Program-made: the position numbers and the translations under genes
The notes under the pieces: generated by a model
The model's input: the letters and a program-made list of their open reading frames with translations, nothing else
What the model was told of the DNA's origin: nothing
Database searches by the model: none
Shown here: in pieces, positions 60,424-64,000 of the stretch
Numbering within the stretch: the first letter of the stretch is position 1
How the letters are laid out: the number at the start of each line of letters is the position of its first letter
Assembly (NCBI RefSeq): GCF_001570745.1
Contig: NZ_BCSG01000006.1
Span: 32,998-96,997, forward strand
Reading direction: 5' to 3'
Source of the DNA: Alicyclobacillus mali NBRC 102425
Lineage (GTDB): Bacteria > Bacillota > Bacilli > Alicyclobacillales > Alicyclobacillaceae
Length of the DNA: 64,000 nt

Positions 60424-61577
60424 GATGCCGGCGCGCGACCGGGCGCGAGCGCGAACGTGAGGGCGCAGGCGACCAAACTCGTCGCGGCGACGGCGAGGAA
60501 GCCGCGGCTGAGGCCGACGTGATCGCCCAGCCAACCGACGACGGCGGGCCCGCCGAACATGCCGACGGCGTAGATGGCCTGATAGAAGCCCATCGCCGTC
60601 GCGCGGCGGCCCGCCTCGATGTGGCGGATGGCGAGGCCCATGAGCACGGGCATGCACAGCCCTTGGCCAAAGCCGTTCACGGCCTGGGTCAGATACAGGA
60701 GCGGCAGGGCGTGGCAGAGCGGAATCGCCGCGGTAAAGAGCGCCGCGATGGCGAAGCCGCTCGCCACCACGTTGCGCTCGCCGATCCAGCGCGAGAATAG
60801 GCTGCCGCTGAAGTACGACGCGATGGCGTTCGGGAGCGTGGCGGCGAGGGTGAGCCAGCTGAGATCGGCCTTGTTCGCGCCGAGGTACGTCGCCTGCTCT
60901 GGCGTGAATCCGAACATCGTGGTGAAGGTGACGACCTGCGCGAGCACCGCGAGGAACGACACGCCGAGGACAATGCGATCCCGCCCGACGGTCAGCATGT
61001 CGGCGACGCGGATGCCGCCGTGATCGCGGGCGGGGGGGTTGTCGACGACGAAACAGGCGAGAAGGGTGGCTGCGAGTCCACCGCCGGCGCCGAGCCAGAA
61101 GGCCGCGTGCCAGCCGTACCGTTCTGCAATCACGCCGCCGAGTGTGGACGCCGCGAGCTGGCCGATGGACGTGTAGAAGCTGAGAACGCCCATCGCTTTG
61201 GGTGCCTCCTGGGGCTCGTGATAGCTTGCGTAGAGCACGGTGAAGACGACCCAGCAACCGGCTGCGATTCCGGCGAGAAGGCGGAACACGAGCGCCCAGA
61301 GAACAGAGTGGGTGACGGCGAAGCCGAGGCTCGACAGCATGCCGATGGCGCCGCCCGCGATGACGAAGGGCTTCCGGGTACGAATTTTGTCGGACCACAC
61401 GCCGATGGGCACCCGCACGAACATCTGCGAGAAGCCATACGAGCCTACCACCATTCCGGCCATGCTGAGCGATCCCCCGATGGCAACGACGTACGGCGAC
61501 AGGAGCGGCACGTACGTGTAGGTCGAAAACCAGTACAGCGCCGTCACGGCGTAAAACAGCGGGATACGGTTGCCCAT
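60399..61577 (-). CDS. MFS transporter
   Basis: A 392-residue major facilitator with 12 predicted helices. Motif A is GVWSDKIRTRKPF near residue 58, and the second half has FSRWIGERNVVASG at the equivalent place. The N-terminus begins MGNRIPLFYAVTALYWFS. The ATG at 61577 has AAAGGATGG upstream; the frame extends further, but no ribosome-binding site supports a longer form. It overlaps the end of the NYN gene by 25 bases. Substrate unknown. Confidence 0.86.
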   Translation of the reverse strand: MGNRIPLFYAVTALYWFSTYTYVPLLSPYVVAIGGSLSMAGMVVGSYGFSQMFVRVPIGVWSDKIRTRKPFVIAGGAIGMLSSLGFAVTHSVLWALVFRLLAGIAAGCWVVFTVLYASYHEPQEAPKAMGVLSFYTSIGQLAASTLGGVIAERYGWHAAFWLGAGGGLAATLLACFVVDNPPARDHGGIRVADMLTVGRDRIVLGVSFLAVLAQVVTFTTMFGFTPEQATYLGANKADLSWLTLAATLPNAIASYFSGSLFSRWIGERNVVASGFAIAALFTAAIPLCHALPLLYLTQAVNGFGQGLCMPVLMGLAIRHIEAGRRATAMGFYQAIYAVGMFGGPAVVGWLGDHVGLSRGFLAVAATSLVACALTFALAPGRAPASQVITRSS

Positions 61578-61611
61578 GGGGCGGCCATCCTTTCCATGCG
61601 AGGTGTGTGTC

Positions 61612-61713
61612 ATGCAAGCGATGTTTGAACTTCTGGGCCTCGCGATGCTGGGCTTGTTCATCTGGAGAAGTGCACAAGCGGAGCGCGACAAGCGAAGGAA
61701 TCGGCGTTCATGA
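61612..61713 (+). CDS. Possible 33-aa membrane microprotein
   Basis: A short frame with GCGAGGTG about nine bases before the ATG. The product has one hydrophobic helix (MFELLGLAMLGLFIWRS) and a basic tail (AERDKRRNRRS), like known single-span microproteins. An intrinsic terminator (CCCGCC-CCAT-GGCGGG then TTTT, 61714-61733) starts at the base after the stop codon, which supports plus-strand transcription. It is divergent from the MFS gene. The evidence is modest; it could be chance. Confidence 0.4.
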   Translation: MQAMFELLGLAMLGLFIWRSAQAERDKRRNRRS

Positions 61714-61902
61714 CCCGCCCCATGGCGGGTTTTGTTGATCATCCCCGTGTTTCCACTTGCGCTCGCCGATGCCAAAGCCCCACTGGAGAAAGGCCGGGGT
61801 GATGCACAGGAAAAGAAGGCCCCAGCGCGCCGTGATGGCCGAGATCGCAAGGCATGCCACCGGGATGGCGATGGAGAGGATGCGCAGCCAGTTCCGATTC
61901 AT
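61708..61902 (-). CDS. Small membrane protein (64 aa)
   Basis: A 64-residue protein with two membrane helices in its first 45 residues (LRILSIAIPVACLAISAI, then LLFLCITPAFLQWGFGI) and a polar tail with KWKHGDDQQNPPW. GAGGTGA lies five bases before the ATG at 61902, and a TATAAT box on the minus strand (61937-61932) may be its promoter. It precedes the MFS gene by about 130 bases on the same strand. Function unknown; its size and plan are those of many uncharacterised Bacilli membrane proteins. Confidence 0.6.
   Translation of the reverse strand: MNRNWLRILSIAIPVACLAISAITARWGLLFLCITPAFLQWGFGIGERKWKHGDDQQNPPWGGS
61714..61735 (+). terminator. Intrinsic terminator after the microprotein frame
   Basis: CCCGCC and GGCGGG form a 6-bp stem with a CCAT loop, followed by TTTTGTT on the plus strand. 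On the minus strand the same bases encode the C-terminus of the 64-aa protein, so it serves the plus strand only. Confidence 0.6.
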
Positions 61903-62082
61903 GCGCCTCACCTCGATTCGGTAACGGTTTCATTATAGCGCGGGAGTGGGAGGACGATCGCGTCATTCTTTCCGTGGCGAGGCTCAATCAGAAAAAGTTG
62001 TCGGCATGAGGAAGGATTTCGGATGTTCTCGTCGAATTTTCAATTCCTCAGCAGGTCGAAATAGGGAAGTAGGTGAACTGCC

Positions 62083-63177
62083 GTGTCGAGACAGCGCCGA
62101 CTCATTTCGATTGTTGGGGTTTCTGCTTGGAACGGAATTCCCATCGAAGATAGGGGGATGGGTGCATATCAGCGCCTGTTGGCACATCTGGCGGATGACA
62201 TCGAGAGATCGGTTGAGATGACCCTCTTTTTCGGAGCAAAGAAATTGCCGAATTATCATAAGGACCATGTTGAGCACCATCTCCTTGTACCAGACTCCGA
62301 TGAAGCGGTCATCGCAGCAAAGGCCATTCAGGAAGTGACGCGCAGGGCGGGCCACGCGTGCATCTTCAACGAGGAACAGGATCGGATCAGGGGACTTGAT
62401 CCATACGACAGCACGAAATTCGTCAGGCACGGTTTACCGTCGTTGTTGGAGAGAATTCGAAAGATCGTGGAATTTGAATTTCCAAATGACCCAAACGATC
62501 CAACGGTGCTTGTGAACGTGACTTCCGGATACAAAGCGATAACGCCGTACACCTCGGCCATGGCATTCCTTTACCGTCTGCCGTTGATATACAAGTATGA
62601 GCGAAGTCCTGCCATCCTCGTCATGCGTCCTTTGCCGGTGGAGTTAGATACGCGGATTGTGGAGGCTTGCTATGAAACATTCGCTCAGTTGCGTCACGGT
62701 GCGAGTGTGGCCGAGTGGCAAGACAGCGAGGAGTATCGGAAATTGCTGCGACTCGGATACATTGACGAAGTCGATGACGTATGTGCGTTGAACGGTACCG
62801 GAAGTCTGCTGCTCTTCGCGTTTGAGCGTGACGCGGTTGTGGTAGACATCACCCAAGAGGCGAAAGAGGCGGTGATGAACAGCGTCGAATTGGGCGACCG
62901 AATCTTCAAATTCGCGCGAGACCATCAATTGCGGAGCAACAAGACCGAGTTGAAGAGTGATCACATGGTGTTCGACGACGGGAATAACCCGTATCGGATC
63001 TTTTACGAAAATGGAACTGTCCCGCAGATCTATGGAGCGTATGCGAATCACGACGTGTACGAGCGTCAACTTCGAAAACCCAAAACCAACCATTATGTCT
63101 ACGAACGTGTGAAAATCGTCCGAAGGCGGGACGCCTATGCCGTGGAGCAGCTTCTCAGTCCTGGCAGGATCGTTTGA
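62083..63177 (+). CDS. CARF-domain CRISPR accessory protein, possible RelE-like C-terminus
   Basis: A 364-residue protein. The N-terminal CARF domain (about residues 5-185) matches the APE2256 family, with LVNVTSGYKAITPYTSAMA near 145 as the cyclic-oligoadenylate-binding signature. A middle region (about 205-275) looks like a winged helix. The C-terminal 90 residues contain NPYRIFYENG then IYGAYANHDVYERQL, a pattern I associate with RelE-type mRNA interferases, as in the CARF-wHTH-RelE protein Cami1. That last assignment is inference; a Csm6/Csx1 HEPN motif (RxxxxH) is not seen at the C-terminus. AGGTGA precedes the GTG start. Confidence 0.75.
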   Translation: MSRQRRLISIVGVSAWNGIPIEDRGMGAYQRLLAHLADDIERSVEMTLFFGAKKLPNYHKDHVEHHLLVPDSDEAVIAAKAIQEVTRRAGHACIFNEEQDRIRGLDPYDSTKFVRHGLPSLLERIRKIVEFEFPNDPNDPTVLVNVTSGYKAITPYTSAMAFLYRLPLIYKYERSPAILVMRPLPVELDTRIVEACYETFAQLRHGASVAEWQDSEEYRKLLRLGYIDEVDDVCALNGTGSLLLFAFERDAVVVDITQEAKEAVMNSVELGDRIFKFARDHQLRSNKTELKSDHMVFDDGNNPYRIFYENGTVPQIYGAYANHDVYERQLRKPKTNHYVYERVKIVRRRDAYAVEQLLSPGRIV

Positions 63178-63191
63178 AAAGGAGGACAACC

Positions 63192-64000
63192 ATGACGAAG
63201 CGATGCATCTACCTCACCTTTGTGGGCGGAAACGTGCCTCGAGAGACGAACTATCGGTGGGGGGACGAAGTCTCGACCAACCGTTACTTTCAGCTCACGG
63301 CGCTCGATTGGATGCGGCGCAGCGTAATTCCTTTTCATCCCGACGAGGTTTGGGTGGTATTGACAAAGAGGGCGCGGGAGTTGTGGGGAACTGCTCCTGA
63401 AGAAGGCAAGTTGTCACTTCGCGAGCAGCTCTATGCCCAGGCTGAGCACATGGGGATTCTCATCAAGGAGGTGGATTTCGACCAGGAACCATGCGATCAA
63501 AGCGTGTGGAGGAATTTTGATGTTCTGGTACGCAAGTTGGCGGAGGTTTCGGAAGATCTTCGTTCCGAGGCCGAGGTTCGCCTCGCCGTGGACGTCACGC
63601 ACTCCTTTCGTTACTTTCCTATGCTTGTTCTCACTTTGCTCCATTACGCACATGTCGTTCAAGGTGCGGAACTGGATCTTATCCTGTACGCTGTTGAAAC
63701 CGGCGATGTCCTCGATTTGACGGCGCTCGCGCAGTTGCAGCAATGGGTTCTTGAGATGCACCGCGCACTGAAAGGACCGGACGCAAGCGGTGTCGAGCGA
63801 CTCGTCAGAGAAGTGAAAGAATCCGTCGCCGGCCGAGATCGGTCGAGAAGAAGCTTGCTCGGTCCTCTGCAGACGTTTTCCGAGAAATGGAACATGTTGT
63901 GGGAAGCCTTGCGCCTGACCAAACACTTCGAGGTCTCCTCCGCTGCTAGCGCAACAATCGAGGCCTTGGAGGAGTGTGAGCGTTGCTTTATGCAACACGA
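63192..64000 (+). CDS. TM1812-family (Csx) CARF protein, 5' part
   Basis: The frame runs from an ATG at 63192 (AAAAGGAGG six bases upstream) to the edge of the window without a stop, so the C-terminus is missing; 269 residues are visible. The start (KRCIYLTFVGGNVPRETNY) and the motif VDVTHSFRYFPMLVL near residue 134 match the TM1812/Csx2-type CRISPR-associated proteins (DxTHG family), which have a CARF domain for cyclic oligoadenylate. A helical region follows from about residue 190. A nuclease domain such as HEPN, if present, would lie beyond the window. It follows the first CARF gene by 14 bases in one operon. Confidence 0.82.
   Translation, partial: MTKRCIYLTFVGGNVPRETNYRWGDEVSTNRYFQLTALDWMRRSVIPFHPDEVWVVLTKRARELWGTAPEEGKLSLREQLYAQAEHMGILIKEVDFDQEPCDQSVWRNFDVLVRKLAEVSEDLRSEAEVRLAVDVTHSFRYFPMLVLTLLHYAHVVQGAELDLILYAVETGDVLDLTALAQLQQWVLEMHRALKGPDASGVERLVREVKESVAGRDRSRRSLLGPLQTFSEKWNMLWEALRLTKHFEVSSAASATIEALEECERCFMQH

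Noticed and set aside
61903..64000. CRISPR repeats near the CARF genes
   Set aside because: No repeated 24-40 base units with regular spacing are visible in this stretch.

Overview
The window reads as chromosomal DNA of a high-GC, spore-forming, aerobic member of the Bacilli, most like Alicyclobacillus (inferred, not searched). Supporting signs are Gram-positive ribosome-binding sites, frequent GTG/TTG starts, a T-box leader, a CotF-like spore-coat gene, YitT and YtoI proteins, and the ytoI-dnaE-accDA-pyk and polA-mutM-coaE blocks typical of Bacillales. No rRNA, insertion sequence, prophage or CRISPR array is visible; one tRNA is present.

Layout. 1-2.9 kb: the end of a cysteine synthase gene, a possible small RNA, a secreted protein, two tiny membrane proteins and a YitT protein. 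3.0-12.2 kb: ytoI-like regulator, a shortened dnaE, a small conserved protein, accD-accA, pyk (with pfkA missing from its usual slot) and trpS. 12.2-16.6 kb: a two-component system, then icd-mdh. 16.6-17.4 kb (minus): chorismate mutase behind a T-box whose specifier reads UUC (Phe). 17.5-23.5 kb: polA-mutM-coaE-lytic transglycosylase-MFS. 23.5-31.3 kb: NiaR-type repressor, tRNA-Leu(GAG), slipin, bacterial nitric oxide synthase, and a minus-strand envelope group (glycosyltransferase, O-antigen-ligase-like protein, channel-like protein, Lys-rich secreted protein). 31.5-38.7 kb: class B penicillin-binding protein, MscS channel, polyol dehydrogenase, VIT transporter, intracellular GH10 xylanase and a secreted protein. 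39-42 kb (minus): DeoR regulator-galT-galK. 42-49.6 kb: spore coat protein, unknown proteins, MFS, an SPFH pair and polyphosphate kinase.

49.7-51 kb holds the most suggestive small module: a cupin/HD-GYP regulator followed 12 bases later by a 47-residue secreted peptide gene with its own strong ribosome-binding site and terminator, an arrangement like Rap-Phr cassettes. 51.5-56 kb is an amide-nitrogen island: an NCS1 permease with a Cys-rich tail, divergent from formamidase, an FmdB zinc ribbon and an AmiE-type amidase. 56-59.8 kb has a sugar-binding lipoprotein and a HAMP receptor lacking the chemoreceptor tip, divergent from a ROK regulator, with no ABC permease nearby. 59.9-61.9 kb has a NYN protein, an MFS transporter and two small proteins.

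The last 2 kb (62.1-64 kb) enter what looks like a type III CRISPR accessory locus: a CARF protein with a possible RelE-like C-terminus, followed by a TM1812-family CARF gene cut off by the window edge. Both the HD-GYP/peptide module and this end region look richer in A+T than their surroundings, consistent with acquisition by transfer.
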